Origin: Sympetrum striolatum
Taxonomy: Eukaryota > Arthropoda > Insecta > Odonata > Libellulidae
Assembly: GCA_947579665.1 (NCBI GenBank)
Contig: OX388350.1
Location: forward strand, 86,571,152-86,635,151
Direction of reading: 5' to 3'
Length of the DNA stretch: 64,000 nucleotides
A program made the translations under genes and the position numbers. This document shows positions 1-12,950 of the stretch, piece by piece. Every line of letters starts with the position of its first letter. Within the stretch, counting starts at the first letter, position 1. The notes beneath the pieces are model-generated. The model saw nothing but the letters and a program-made list of their open reading frames with translations. It was not told the DNA's origin and did not search any database.

Positions 1-566
1 GGTAAGGTTTAGGCCGAACAGAATATCGTTCTATCAAAGGTTTGAGTAGAAATTTTGTTACATGACATATTGCTTTTACCACTGTTAGTAAGTCTCTTTA
101 CATTGATTGTATCTGTGACGTATAGATTGATACTAACTCTAGGTATACTTGATGGAAGGTTGTTTGGATACCCGTTAGTTACGGAGTGGAATAAGTTTTT
201 TTGGGTTCGGCAGTAACGTTTATATTCCATTTTTTAGTGCATTCTAACGGAAGATAATGAAATGATTTCATCGGAGAAAGCTTTAAGTATAGCAACAAAA
301 ATAAATTTCGAAACAGATTCTGAAATACGCTATTTTGATGTATTCTGCCATACCTAATAGATTGATGATTGCAGGATTCGTGAGTATTAGTGAGTCTTAG
401 CAGGAATATCTAGGCTTAAATAATTATATCGAACTCAATTATCTTTAATTTTAAATTCGAATGTATTTCAAAGAAACTCTCGTAATTGATGAATCATGTA
501 GGTACCCTATCAACGTCGACCGGCTACACAACTATTCAAGAGGAAATGTTTGAAACCTGTTAAAGG
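1..566. other. AT-rich non-coding stretch
   Basis: No recognisable gene or repeat. The only reading frame of any length is a short minus-strand one near 9-230 with no recognisable motif. The stretch ends at the TA that flanks the first TIR element. Confidence 0.5.
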
Positions 567-568
567 TA

Positions 569-1325
569 GGGGAGACCCGTCTAAAGCGGTCCACCGGGGT
601 AAAGTGGTATCCTGCGTGTTTCTCCCTTGTTATTGTTGCAATCTATCCTGTAGACAACATACTACTTCCCGAACATCGAGTCAGTTGAGTTGTAGCCTCT
701 GTTAGTAGTGGCTTAATATTTTGCTCTCAGCAGGGAGGAATACTGCAATTCGGGGATAATTCATCTAAAGTAAGTAAGTTTTTATACCATTGATTTCGCT
801 AGTAATATAAACATTACTTAATTTGAACTTTTTTCTTTAGTAGAGCCAGGGATCGTTTTAAAATCTTAATTATGCTTTTCTCTGCTTTCATTATTATTTT
901 AAGTTCTTACACGTGTGATAAAGTGGTCCCCCACATATCCCTCATCGATAATTATTTTGTTAAATCCTATTGTTTTCGTGATAAATAATCTTATTGTGAT
1001 TTGATAATTATATTTAGTCATATATAATTTGTTCATTACGTCTTAAATGAAGAAATACTCACCAGAAAAGAATATTATGGGCAAATTTAAAATAATTATA
1101 TTACGGGACCATTTTACCAATGCACAAGGGTAAAGTGGACATTTTGCAAACTTGAGAAACTTTTATGATAACGAGTGAAATTTTATAAGCAAAATTTACA
1201 TAATTTTGGAAATGATACATTAAGGTGTAACCTAAACTAAGACTGAGGGTATGATCAGGAAATTATACCTACTAGAATATATGGCCAGTAAACTCTTGAG
1301 GTGACCAATTTACCCAGGTCTCCCC
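569..1325. mobile_element. Non-autonomous TIR element, family 1 (TA-flanked)
   Basis: A 757-bp element bounded by TA at 567-568 and 1326-1327. The left end begins GGGGAGACCCGTCTAAAGCG. The right end, read on the minus strand, begins GGGGAGACCTGGGTAAATTG. The first nine bases are identical, and about 26 bp align with a few mismatches, ending in GGTC-ACC. The end motif (GGGTAAAGTGG type) recurs inside near 595, 918 and 1126, and inverted near 1104, a pattern expected of repeated transposase-binding sites. A splice-donor-like AAAGTAAGTAAG lies near 768, about 200 bp from the left end; element family 3 has one at a similar offset. No transposase remnant is visible. A TA target site fits the Tc1/mariner/pogo superfamily, but that assignment is inferred from structure only. 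Confidence 0.75.
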
Positions 1326-1327
1326 TA

Positions 1328-4300
1328 TTTTCTTAAATTGAAAATCACCGAATCGTTTTTGGGCGGAAACGTTTTTAACCAATAATGTATAAGATATTAA
1401 GTCCTGCGTACGTGAGGTAGAGTGACAATAACGTACCACTCTATCGGCCGTTAGAGGCCTCAGAGACCATAAATCACAGCTGTAAATATTGACATCGCCG
1501 CTATTAAATTCAGGGACTAAAAAGGTCTGCCGAGGGAAAGGTTTTGAGGAGGAAATATCGACAGTGGTTGGGACGCTATTTTAATTAAAGGGGAGTGAAG
1601 CGGAAAAGAAGGCGCTTTTATTAAGAAAAGCAGGAGTCTTTTCGAAATAAAGGAAAGATGTAGGGTAAGAAACACGATGTTCACGATGTAAAAAGAAAAG
1701 CCCAATACCGTAAGGTTTTGCCATCAAATGATGTGTCACGTTTTCATCCAAAACTCCATTGCTTCGAAACCAAAATGTGCAGTTTTTTACACCTTCAAAT
1801 CATTATCACCTTACGCTATACACAGGATACGTTTTACTATAGTAAAAACCTGGGTTTGTTCTCAAACAGTTTCTTATTTTGTCAAAGAAGAAACGTAACA
1901 AAACTTTTTGTTAGCACTTGGCAATATTTTAGCTTGCTTTTACGGACAAGTAGACGGTCCAATCTTTCCCATGAGCCGATCAGTAAAACCATGTTTCATG
2001 GCCTCGGCGAACGCTTACTATTAATGGGACAGTGTCCTCTATTGGATTTATACGAAGGCGTTCAATGTGCGGATCGCATATCCTGAAAGGAAACCTCTGT
2101 GCCCGAGTAAATGGAGAACGTAACGTATATCCGACGGGCACAATGGCCTGCATTTCACGGCCCGTTGACCGCCAAAGAGGAGATCCATAAAAGGGCAATT
2201 CATCGGAGTAAGCGATAAGACGTCAAGTAGTAGAACTTCCTTTGAATGCATCCTTGGGGAGCATAGATTAATTATCGAATTAGAAAATGGTCTCAAAATC
2301 AACTATCAATTTATCTCTTCAGCATCCTCTCCAGCGACTCTGGAAGATTCAATGGTGTGCTGATAAGGAAAGTTTTATGAATGGCAGTTTTTCTTCCATG
2401 CTTATATCACTCAGCTGCATTGCGTTGGTTGCAGGCAAGACTCACATTCCGATCGCTATTGCGTAATATCACTAAATACTGTAAAATATACGATAGCTTA
2501 GAGGACCTTTCCAAGATACTGCTTGGCGTGCAGTGACAATAGCTATAAATAATCATGCGTTGTCTATCGGATCATAGGTTAGGGGAAGGAACATATGAAG
2601 GGTTATATTTGCTAATTTTTAAGTGTATTGATTGAATGTTTTTATAAGGCATATATTTAATTTTACATAACTTTTATGTCTACTGCCTAAGGGAGGTTTT
2701 CTGAGGGGTTTTCCTCCCTTCTAGGCAGGAAATTTTATGCAATTTTGACTACGTGCACCACGTATATTGTATTTCTACATTGTATTGTAACCACTGCCAC
2801 TAGGTCCCGCACCTACTTGCAGTGATACGTACATAAGAATACACCAATCTGTTTCCAACCTATCGATCTATCTCCTCTTAATTCCTAACCTTAGATCTGA
2901 TTATTGCCTATCGTCCCTAGGTAACATCAAATCTCCATATGATCTATTTATTTCATATCTACTGCAATTACCTACCATTTGCCCCATCCATATAAAATGC
3001 ACTCTGTATACATTTTTGGAAACCATTTCATAATATTCTAGTTTTTATGATCAGCTTAAGGAAAATTAAAACTTATGTTGATTTTATCCAATGAATTTTG
3101 GAGAGATTTATTATCAAAAGAGAATGAAGATCTTATAAACCAACCAGATTGGTTAGAATGGCCAGAGAGCGCAAAGAAAAATAACAATGTGATGTATATA
3201 ATGTAACGCGGTTGAGAAACGCATTTTATCGCGAACGAAACTCGATAGTAGCAGAAGATGTTGGAAGATTGTGCTATGCATACAATGTAATGAATTAGAA
3301 TTAACACACATATACCAGTGGTACACAGCAAAAGGAGCGCTTTACCGCTTTCTTTCATCACTAGAACTTTTGAAAATTCTACTCACAACTGTGGAGTATT
3401 TGGGATTTATTTTCTTTCCCTTATATTTATGCTTTAGTTGACATCCTAAAGCATAATATTAAAGATGATGCCTGATGGTACCGGGATCATTGCGCCCGTT
3501 TCAAAGCAGAAGGGTCAATGCTTTATTGTAGATGGATTGAATTAAGTAATAGTTAAGTATTACCAGGAGAGAAGGACCGAATAACGTTTCAATATTTTGA
3601 AATGACGAATACATAATCGATTTCTTAGATAACTTTCGGATATTCGTTACGGTGATTTACCCTCATATTACACCCCCATATGTAATGTACTCGAAACTAT
3701 TTTCTTTGAATATGAATGCAATTCTAATGGCCAAGAGGTGATTTCCCATGATTCCCATGCGATCTTACTCATAAGAACGAGGCAAAACGGCGCCGCCGAG
3801 TTGTTCCGAACCCATAAACTACAGTTCGCATAGTAAATATGTTGATATGAGTAGATTTATGGAGGTGCAGCTTTGAGCATTAATGTTATAATTCGCAGTA
3901 TTGTTAGTGAGCAAAAGGCTTATCCAGTAGTTGTACCAAGTGATTGACGTTGGTTCCAAAATCGTCTAAAGAATCCACTCGTCAGAGGCGATTGACGATT
4001 AATTAGACACGGCACTTTAATTAGATTCCCTCGGCAGTCTTTTAATCTCCGATATTGATTGGAGAATGGCACCGTTTTTATTCTCTCCTTTGAAAATAAA
4101 TTGAACCCCTCCGTGTTCCAGAATACCTGTGGGGCGATATGAAATACGACGCGGTTTGGCCCTCTCGCGGGAAAGAAACGAGTTATCGGAGAATTGTTCG
4201 CGTGAAATCGGGTTTCGCAGGAGCGATGGATTAGAGGAACTCCTTTGGAGGAACACGCCATCTATTGTGGAGAGATTCTTTGTGGGATGAAGGTTACTTC

Positions 4301-4803
4301 GCTTACCGTTAAACGCGAGAAATTGGAGTCCAAATCTCCTCCTTCCGCTGTAATTCTATCTATTCAAAATTTCCCTCAGGTCTTCTCACAAGGGAAAGAT
4401 CATCGCCAAGACGGAAGTTCTCGAAATTTGGGTTAGTACTTCTTTGTGCTCTTTGGGGTTTATGAACGGCATCCGGATGTTCCACCCAGAACGCATTTCG
4501 ACATGGGAGAATACATCCAGGGAAATTTTCAGGAAGAGACATTAAAGAATTCTAACACCCAAGATTTGGTTCACTCAATAAATATTTCAGGAGTAGATAA
4601 ATATCAGAAAGGTTCCTCGGAAAATGATATGTAGGAAGAATTCTCGGTTCTCCATCTGCAATGGTCTGGTTTTTCATTTCTTCCACAGAGGCCATCTTCG
4701 AGAAGATTTAACTAACCTTCGTCCTGGACAGGTAATCTGCGATGGTCGAAGGTCGGCCATTGCAGATGACATCACCCGGCTATAAAACCAATAATTCTCT
4801 GCG
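1328..4803. other. Gene-poor interval between two TIR elements
   Basis: No recognisable gene. Overlapping open frames at 1980-2302 (minus) and 3920-4542 (both strands) lie in locally GC-richer DNA, but they overlap each other in several frames and show no domain I recognise. A stem-loop at 2683-2729 is listed separately. Confidence 0.45.
2683..2729. repeat. Stem-loop (inverted repeat)
   Basis: CTGCCTAAGGGAGG at 2683-2696 pairs with CCTCCCTTCTAGGCAG downstream, with a 2-nt bulge and a loop of about 16 nt. No T-run follows as in a bacterial terminator. The compact hairpin resembles those near the 3' ends of LINE or SINE elements (compare 18175-18215), but no coding remnant lies beside it, so its origin is unknown. 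Confidence 0.5.
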
Positions 4804-4805
4804 TA

Positions 4806-6017
4806 AGGTAATTCCGGGTGAGATGCCCCACTGGAAGAGATGCCCCAGTCGTAGTATTTTTAAGGAAAACCACAAGATTGCTCTACTGACTGTGTTCGTC
4901 AGTTAGCAGGAATGCACCTGCCTATCTGCAAGAAATTCAAGGCAATTAATTCTCTTTACGTAGTTTTATAACATAAATTCAAGTAGGAACTGTTTTTTTC
5001 CGCCCTGTTATAAGATACAGTATCATTTTCTGGTTGGCATTAGTTTAAATGTTCGAATATTTGGAATTAAAGGGCGAAAAATTGCAGCTATACGTTCATC
5101 TAATATCCACGTGCAGTGACAGGCCATCTTGGACAAAGTGTAGCCCCACTGGCTGTAATCTCTCCCTTACTGAAAGGATAGACGCCTCTTCTCGGGAGAG
5201 ATGCCCCAGTGCTATCTTTAGATATATGTGCCTTATTAGTATCAATTTAACTTAAAGGTTATACTGATTAAGGCCTTTTCAAGAAAAAGTTTGTAATCTA
5301 CATTTAAATTTAAATCCACGGTCAAATACATTTTATGCACGATCAAAAGATGACGTATTGTTAAGTATGCACTAGGGTGGAGCATTTTGCCACTTTCTTT
5401 TCTGATCGAAATGTAATACCCCGCAAAAGTGGCTCACTCACATGGACATTGCAAGCAATATTTTTTCTAAATCAAGAAATATCTTCTGTGAGAAATTTTC
5501 CATCTGTGATTTTTGACAAAAACATCAAAATTGTGGTAAATTTATTTTCGGTTAAAACGACAATATTTTTGTGTAAAAAGATGCCACTCGCAAAAAAATG
5601 ATGACCAAGCCTCAATATGCTATTTATATGCCTCTAGAGGAGGCTGAGATACCTCCTAATATTTTGCAAATGACACTTCTAAATAGGTTTTAAAGTAAAC
5701 TTAATCGTTTAGTTATATCTTAATTTCAAGTTCAATTTTTTCATATAACAAGCGCTTTCCAGATTACATTCAGATTAAGCAAATGGGGCATCTCTCCCAT
5801 AGAGGTTTCACCCGGACACTCGGAGAGATGGCCAACTGCATGGGCCCAGAAAAATTTTGATATTTTTGGTAAAAATGTTTTTAAACAAAATTTGTCGATA
5901 TACTATTCATAATCAATAAATGTTACATTCTATCACGCAGTTTTACATTCTTATTATCGCTTAAGTCATTGTTATGAAGTCAGTTCCTTAGGTGGGGCAT
6001 CTCTCCCGGAATTACCT
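4806..6017. mobile_element. Non-autonomous TIR element, family 2 (TA-flanked)
   Basis: A 1212-bp element flanked by TA at 4804-4805 and 6018-6019. Its 26-bp terminal inverted repeats (4806-4831 and 5992-6017) begin AGGTAATTCCGGG and end ATGCCCCAC; they differ at one position, which suggests a fairly recent insertion. The submotif GAGATGCCCCA recurs at about 4838 and 5204, and inverted at about 5785 and 5994. No open frame inside shows a transposase motif; the longest (5049-5255) is unrecognised. The TA site suggests the Tc1/mariner/pogo superfamily. The superfamily is inferred; the element boundaries are read directly. Confidence 0.85.
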
Positions 6018-6019
6018 TA

Positions 6020-8889
6020 TATAAATATCGTTCTCGATTAGCTAGTTGGATAAGATATATATCCATTTTTGGTCTATTGAGTTACTATTGTAATCTGATA
6101 TAGATTCGACGCCCCATTGTCTGCAGCACCACTCTGAGTGTATTGCTGAAGTGACAGCACCACGCACCACGGTTGAGTTAGAAATTGGTGGAAGAGCATT
6201 CCGTAATGCCTTAACATGTACGCATGTAAAAATTCAATAAAATAAAACTTACCCAAAATGTATCGTATAGTCATTGATAAAATGAACAAAATTCCATTAT
6301 AGAACCCACTTCCGAATGAGTATTAGAATTTTAAATAAAACGTACCTAAATACAATGTTTGAGTAAAGTTGCGCGAATGCTCGAGGCGATATTCATTCCA
6401 TTTTCTGAGCTACAATTTCATCTGTGTTTCCTCTCTGTTCATGCATTGATATCCCACTTTTTACGCATGCAGGAGCATTTTTCCGAGTTCAAATTAATGC
6501 GAGTTTGAATACGTAATTCGGATTTCAGCGGCACAAAGGGATTCGGGCGTCCCCTCCGGAAAAATAAACAACGCGTATCACTGTTTTCTCTTTGAAATAT
6601 TTTAGTAAATAATTAGCTAAGAGACTAAAGAACCTAATAAATGACATAAAAAAGCGTTTCAAAATGTATAATGTTTAGTTGAATATTTTGTTTGGTAGCT
6701 TGATGCGATAAAACGTAGGATGGATGCGAGGCTACGGCAAAAGATTAAAAGAGATTATGAAAATGCGTCAATTCTTCATAAAAAGACCTTAGAAATAACA
6801 GTCATTTCCTTCTTGTAAAGTTACTTTGAAATTGTCTTTTGAAAGCTTTTTTCTAAGGATTTGCTGTTTACTCTATCAACATTGTTAGAATATCTTCAGG
6901 GTTCCAATGTCAACTTCAGGCTCACGAGTCCTTCCTTTGCAAAGACATTTCAAGTTGCAACTTCACTGAATCCTTCATCCACAACTAAAATTTACTTACC
7001 TCTCCATAAAATAATGTTATAATTTCTTCTAAATTCTACCTAAAGGACCCTATCAACGATCCTTTTCAAATTTGTAAAAGTAGTGACCATAAACATTTCA
7101 TCTCTGTATTTTATTTATGCATCATTTATCACTGATCTTGAAAGTTTTCCAAAATATTTTGATTCAAATTCTCGCTCTGGACGTATTGTAGATCAATCGG
7201 TGCATAATAGATACAGAATAATATCGGCTTTACTATAGGCCATGGGTATATCGAAGGGGAAACTTATAGAAAGAGAAGAGATGGCATTTTTGCAGTAGCT
7301 AAGTGTATAGTGATTGACGACGAACATAATTAAACTCAGATAGTCTTTCCACGAAGTCATTCCACGATTACCATACATAAATACAAAGGAAAATGGCGTT
7401 TCGAAATTCGATTGGAGATGTTTTCAGGAAAAGCTTTTAAGGAAGGAAAAAGTCGTAACTCCCCCATTTGGCATAGTATTGGATCTCCTACTGACTTACG
7501 ATATTTCGATCATCAATAGCTTCGAAATTTAGATAATCATAAGCACTAGTAATATTTAGTGAAAATTACCCATACTGCGATTCCATGGAACAGCCCTTCC
7601 CATAACGAAGTAATCAACGACAGAGGGACTCAAAGACACGAGAACTGTTTCCACCCAAATGACATTCCGCTGCCCCCTTGTGATGTGCCCCCTGCATCTC
7701 ATATGAAGGGGCCCTCATTCTGATTTCGGTCCCCAAACACGTTTCATCCTCCGCTAATTCCAGAGCGCATTATCAGGCACACGACGGGCAAACATTTAGA
7801 GGCGTTGCCCTTTAATGAGTGCTTTGTCCAAGAGTCCATTGCGTTTATTCCCTCTTTATGGAGCCATCCCTTAGCACTTGCGCCTCTGGGGTTTAAACGA
7901 GATTTTGAAACCGGCTGAGCCTTTGGATTAAGCCTGCTACGCAATTCCCCTCTGGCACGGCATAATCACGCAGTCCTCAGGCTCATCGGCTACCGTTGAC
8001 TAGGTTCATGCGTCCTAATGCGTAGCTGCCATCACTCATCACATCGTAGCACGCATCTTAGGGAAAAGATCAACTTTCAAAAAGTTGTGTTTTTCTAATG
8101 TTTCGAATGATTTTTCAGCTTTGCGTTGCTCACCATAATAGGGTGTTAACGCTACCTTGAGGGTTTTATTCTATTTGGTGAATATATCAAAAGTTTTCTT
8201 CGTGCAATTTGTACATTGGTTTAAGTTAAACGTTCATTAAACTATTTTATTGCTGGTTACAGTTTGAAACCTCCCAACGACTTCATTTTCAAATTGAAAA
8301 TTCAGCAACTGGGAAACGCCCTGTGTCGAGCACAATTTTCCAATTTTTACTAACCCTAAGACCCTAAAAGGGAAGGGCATTTCCCTCGGGGGAAAAATGC
8401 TGCCCTTTTTTGGAATCACCGGTTTAAGGGATTTTGGGAAAATATAAACACAAAATGTCCGATGATAGTAGCCAGTGGAAATAACAATTTTTTTTTTAAG
8501 AATCGCCATGGTCTAAAAATAGTAAAAATGAAATAACGTCTCTGAAATAAAGTGCAAGATTGAGGCTGATTAATCATACATCAATTATTACTATTTGCAA
8601 AAAAAAGATTTTGGGAATTAAAAAGAAGAACAACCGACAAAAGAGCGAACTATTTCTTGATGATTATTTTTATATCCTTATGACATTGAGTATCAGGATC
8701 TTACTCAAAACATTGTTTTTGCCTTTCGTATTGTATTAGGCCATCATTTGGAGTCCATCCTAAAATTAAATAGGAGGCTTAAAATGCTCCTCATGGCGAA
8801 AATTTGTGCCAATAAATGTGGCATTGTCTAAACATTGGTTCTTATAGTTTATACAGCATAGGAAAAACAAAATTTTGTTTCTTAAATAT
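6020..8889. other. Non-coding stretch, no recognisable feature
   Basis: Short open frames occur on both strands (for example 7744-7944 minus and 8237-8509 minus), but none has a motif, a signal sequence or flanking splice signals that I can support. Base composition varies, with a GC-richer patch near 7640-8050. I see nothing else. Confidence 0.45.
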
Positions 8890-9190
8890 CTCTGTCAGAA
8901 TGCAATTTAGGTATATACAATTATATACAAAAGTTATAGATAATGTAACAAAATTTACTACAACTTTTGTTCTAAACATTATTTTCGTAACACTGATTGT
9001 TTAGGAGTTATTCTTGAATAATAGTTTACCGGAAGTTGTTGTTTATCCAGAAATGGAAGTTTTTCATACATATCTTTGTCAGAATGCAGTTTAGGTATAT
9101 ACAATTACATACAAAAGTTATAGATAATGTACATTACAACAACTTTTGTTTTAAACATTTTTCTGCAACACTCGTTGTTTTTGAGTTATT
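8890..9190. repeat. Tandem direct duplication, about 184-bp period
   Basis: A block beginning TCTGTCAGAATGCA (8890 to about 9011) is repeated from 9074 to about 9190. The copies share the core TTAGGTATATACAATTA, the run ACAAAAGTTATAGATAATGTA and the end GTTATT, with small indels. The spacer is less similar. Both copies contain short open frames of related sequence, but these follow from the duplication and are not likely genes. It may be the inside of an unidentified repeat or a short satellite. Confidence 0.75.
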
Positions 9191-11266
9191 TATATATTAC
9201 CAGCATAGGCTTCTGTTTTCAATAAATATGGAGAAAGTCATGTGTTGGCCACATCAGATTTTTTTTAGATTTATTGTTCCTTATTTTTATTGTTTTACGT
9301 ATTAAACGTTTAAAAATCATAAATGATCGAATAAAAGAATTGACACTGCACATGAACGTGTGCGGCTTAACCCAAAGTTATACAGATATAGAGTCTGTAT
9401 AACTATGTTTAACAATCATCTTCGAATTGAACACGTTCTTATTTTTATTCTTTCTATTTAAATTAGATTTTTGTTCTATAAGATTTAAAATTTCCTTAAA
9501 CTTCTCTTTAAATAGGATTCTGTTTTATGCTTAATGTTTCTAACAGAAGCAATGTATTAAAATTAAATTACCAATATGATTCACAGAATAGAAGAAGTTC
9601 TTGCTTAACACTTTAAACAATTTATTATTCTTTTGCTCTACACCAAAAATTGACTACGTGGATTACTATTTTAACCCTAAAATCCTATTCCTATGGAAAA
9701 CAGATTCCCGAAGCTTTCCATGAGCTCCACAGAATCCTATTCATTAATCATTCAACTCTTTCCCCGGCGTATAAAATATCGGATGGAAATTTCATCCATT
9801 GAAAGCAGCGATGGGAACTTGTATCTCAATGCTTTTTCGTTTGCTTTTTGCTCGGAGATTAATGCGAGGAGCTTAGAACCTTCCCCCTGCGCGTCAACCA
9901 TCCATCCACTTCTTGCGCTGCTCTAAAAATTTAATCAACCACCATTCGCCAAATCCTTTTCTTCTTCAGCCGAACGTCATCCATGTCTCAACCCATCACC
10001 TGTTCCGGTTAATATTCTATGAGCTCAAACGTTTCTCTTCTTGAGAGAGTGTACTTCCTTCTTTTCAATGAATATGGTATTGCATATTAAGTCTTCAAGA
10101 TACCTGAGACTAAGATGAATGGATGCTTTTAGCTTTTGGTTACAGAAAATAGGTTTACTACGTTTGCCTCACATACGAACGTGAACTGCTTTTAATTTTG
10201 TTCTAACTTCATAAGAAAATAGTGCACAAAGATGAGGAATGTGATGAAGCCATCTAAAAATTAAATATTACATCAAAATGAATAACGCACAACTAATTTT
10301 TATTTGTAGAAATAGTATCATCCTACTCATAGTTGCATAGACAGCATTCATTAAAAAATTACTACAAAACGTCTTTGCAGGCGCGTTTCCAAATTTTGCT
10401 TGTGATTTTCGAAAGTGCGCAGCTAAAATCATTTCGTTAAACTCTTTCAATAATAAATGGATGGAGAAACAAACCTACTTCGACAGTGACATCGTAGTAC
10501 TTCCATTGATACTACATTTTGCCTTTCCAAATTCCATATTCCGTTACATATCTTTCATTAAAGTTGTTCCCATCCATTCATTATAAGGAATACGTTCTCA
10601 CAATTTAGCAGTGTATGGTAATATCTAAGAGATGCCATGAGTGAAAATTTTACAATTTTCCAAAAATAGATCCAAACAACAATTCATAGATACATTAATA
10701 TGAAAAGCATATTAAGAATATGTCAAAGAAGTAAATTAATATGATAGACTCGTAGGAAAATTCAAATGTTCAAGGAATCCGAGACTCCATTTTGAGTACT
10801 ACATAAGCCCTCGGGAACACAAATCTAAAGATTTTATACTTTCCACAAAGATAAATCGAGGAAGATTAAAAATGTATAAAAAACAATAAAATATACACAT
10901 TGATTTACTTCGCAGTACGTCGAAATTTGGTTGTAGGATTAGGTGGCAATTGTCGCTAATGTAGGGTGTCCACAAAGTCTTTTTACGACCACAAAAAGTA
11001 CCAAAAATAACTATTGATGAGTTATATGATTCAAAATCCTCCTATTTAATAAGTCGTCATCAAAGTTTATAGTCACAGACCAAAAATTCTTACTGCTTAC
11101 ACCTCATATGAAACCATTTACACAGATTTATCCATTCATTTGTCTTGTCCGATCAAAATGAGGAATAAGAAACAAATTCAATGAACAATTACTTCACTTC
11201 AAACTCAATCAAATTGACAAATCTATCGTTGCGCGACAAATAAAAGAGCATAATCACATGATTAAA
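9191..11266. other. AT-rich non-coding stretch
   Basis: No recognisable gene or repeat. The open frames at 9693-9926 (plus) and 10268-10450 (minus) show no motif. The stretch ends where a Helitron-like left end begins. Confidence 0.45.
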
Positions 11267-12539
11267 TCTATATATATAAAAATGAATGTGTGTCTGTCTG
11301 TCTGTCTGTCTGTACTCGATAGATTCAAAAACCATAGATCCAATCGTCGTGAAAATTTGGGAAATTATTAGGTATATCCCCGGGAAGGTTTTTGTAAATT
11401 TTTATTTTAATCGGAGAACTCAGTTCGACTCCAGAAGGAAAAACAGTTTCCATAAGAAATACATGTAAACTTCGATTTTATCACTTGCATGCTTCCTTTC
11501 TTTCGCAAAATTAAATTAGAAATAACCAACGTATGGATTTAGAAGTACCACCAGAAGAAGGGAAATTGAATAAAGTTTCTTATTATGGTCATGAAATATA
11601 GTTTACGATCGGAAATTACGAGACTTAGGGATAATTAGATGATAATTTTGATGAATTTTGAGGCTATAAACAAACTATTTCTCAGTTACGACGAATGCGA
11701 TTGTTGAATTTTCTCATAAGAACACATTGAGAATTTACTCCCGTATTCAAATGATGTTTGTTTATAGCAACGTAAATATTTACGTATATTATCGTGGAGT
11801 AAACGGTTTTTGATATTTAATGAAAATTATATTTTGATAAATTCAAGAGATTGTATGTACTGGACAACTTGGTGAGTTGATGACGTTACCGACTTTGATT
11901 ACAAATATCATCTATTTTCAACATTTCAATTTATTTTATGTCTTTGACTAGACTGAATTTAATTTTTAGGTCTTCTTCAGTTGAATATGTGTTCTATTTG
12001 AGATTTGCGAGATGCGAAGTGTAGAGTAGCACATAATTTAGCATATCTTACTCCGAACTGATAAGGTACTGTGATAATATATTTTCTTATATACTGAATG
12101 AAAGTAATGTAGATAGTATGTATGATTTCATTATAATAGCCTTGCAACGCGAATAGCTGCCTGCCATACAAATTGCGAATGGATTTTCTACGGGAAAAAT
12201 AGAAGTACGATACATAAATTGATCCCATTTAGGTAGAATTTATATTTTTTCAATTATTGTTTAAATATTACTAATTATATTAAAATTTAAAATATTTTAA
12301 ATACATAAATTGTATTTCTTATAAGATTTCAAAAAATTAATTTAAATTACAAAAAAGAACATTAATGCAATTGACGTTCGATTTTTCGCCAGCAAATTCT
12401 AATAAATACAAAAATGCAGTCAAAAACTTTTGCAATTATTAATACGAGAATAAATTATTAATACGCGAATAAATAAAAATATTATTAATTTCCAGCTGAA
12501 GAAAATAATTGGAAATACGTTTTATTTAACCCTACAATT

Positions 12540-12950
12540 ATGCCGCCAACGCGAAGTGCTATTGGTCTATCTACAAATCAAGCAAAAAGGAGAAGAGAAG
12601 AACGATCATTAGAAACGAGTGAACAGAGGCAAGCAAGGCAAGAAAGAGGTCGAAATCACACTACTCTTGCTCGATCATTAGAAACGAGTGAACAGAGGCA
12701 AGCAAGGCAAGAAAGAGATCACACTTCTCTAAACACAACAACGTGTGAACGGGTACAGCTAGTTAAATATATAAAAATTTCAAGTGGACATGAAAGCATA
12801 ATCATACATAAGAAGAAAGACGACCTCTCTGTATTCCTCTTTGACGTACTCTCTCTTCCCTCACCCTCTTCCGCGACGTCACACAGAAGAAACCCCTCAC
12901 CGTGCTCCCAAAAGCGTAAGCACAGCCGTTCCCGCTTTGTCTTCTTCTGA
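12540..12950 (+). pseudogene. N-terminal fragment of Helitron-type replicase
   Basis: The frame starts MPPTRSAIGLSTNQAKRRRE and carries two copies of a SLETSEQRQARQE unit. From memory of the family, Helitron polyproteins in animals open with MPPxRSA-type starts followed by such charged repeats ahead of the cysteine-rich and replicase domains. After about residue 70 the sequence no longer looks like the family and the frame ends in low-complexity sequence. No HUH nuclease or helicase motif follows, so this is a fragment. The two repeat units come from an exact 46-bp match at a 69-bp spacing. Confidence 0.6.
12603..12717 (+). repeat. 69-bp-period tandem duplication inside the Helitron ORF
   Basis: A 46-base segment beginning CGATCATTAGAAACGAGTGA at 12603 is repeated exactly at 12672. 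The spacing of 69 bp keeps the frame and adds 23 residues. The perfect identity suggests a recent slippage or unequal exchange. Confidence 0.9.

Noticed and set aside
1980..2302. Overlapping minus-strand open frames in GC-richer DNA, considered as a host exon or rRNA fragment
   Set aside because: No protein motif, no rRNA block that I could match, and three frames on two strands stay open over the same bases.
8816..9305. Two related small ORFs (about 62 and 89 residues)
   Set aside because: Their similarity follows from the underlying tandem DNA duplication; the frames differ in length and start and look like random AT-rich translation.
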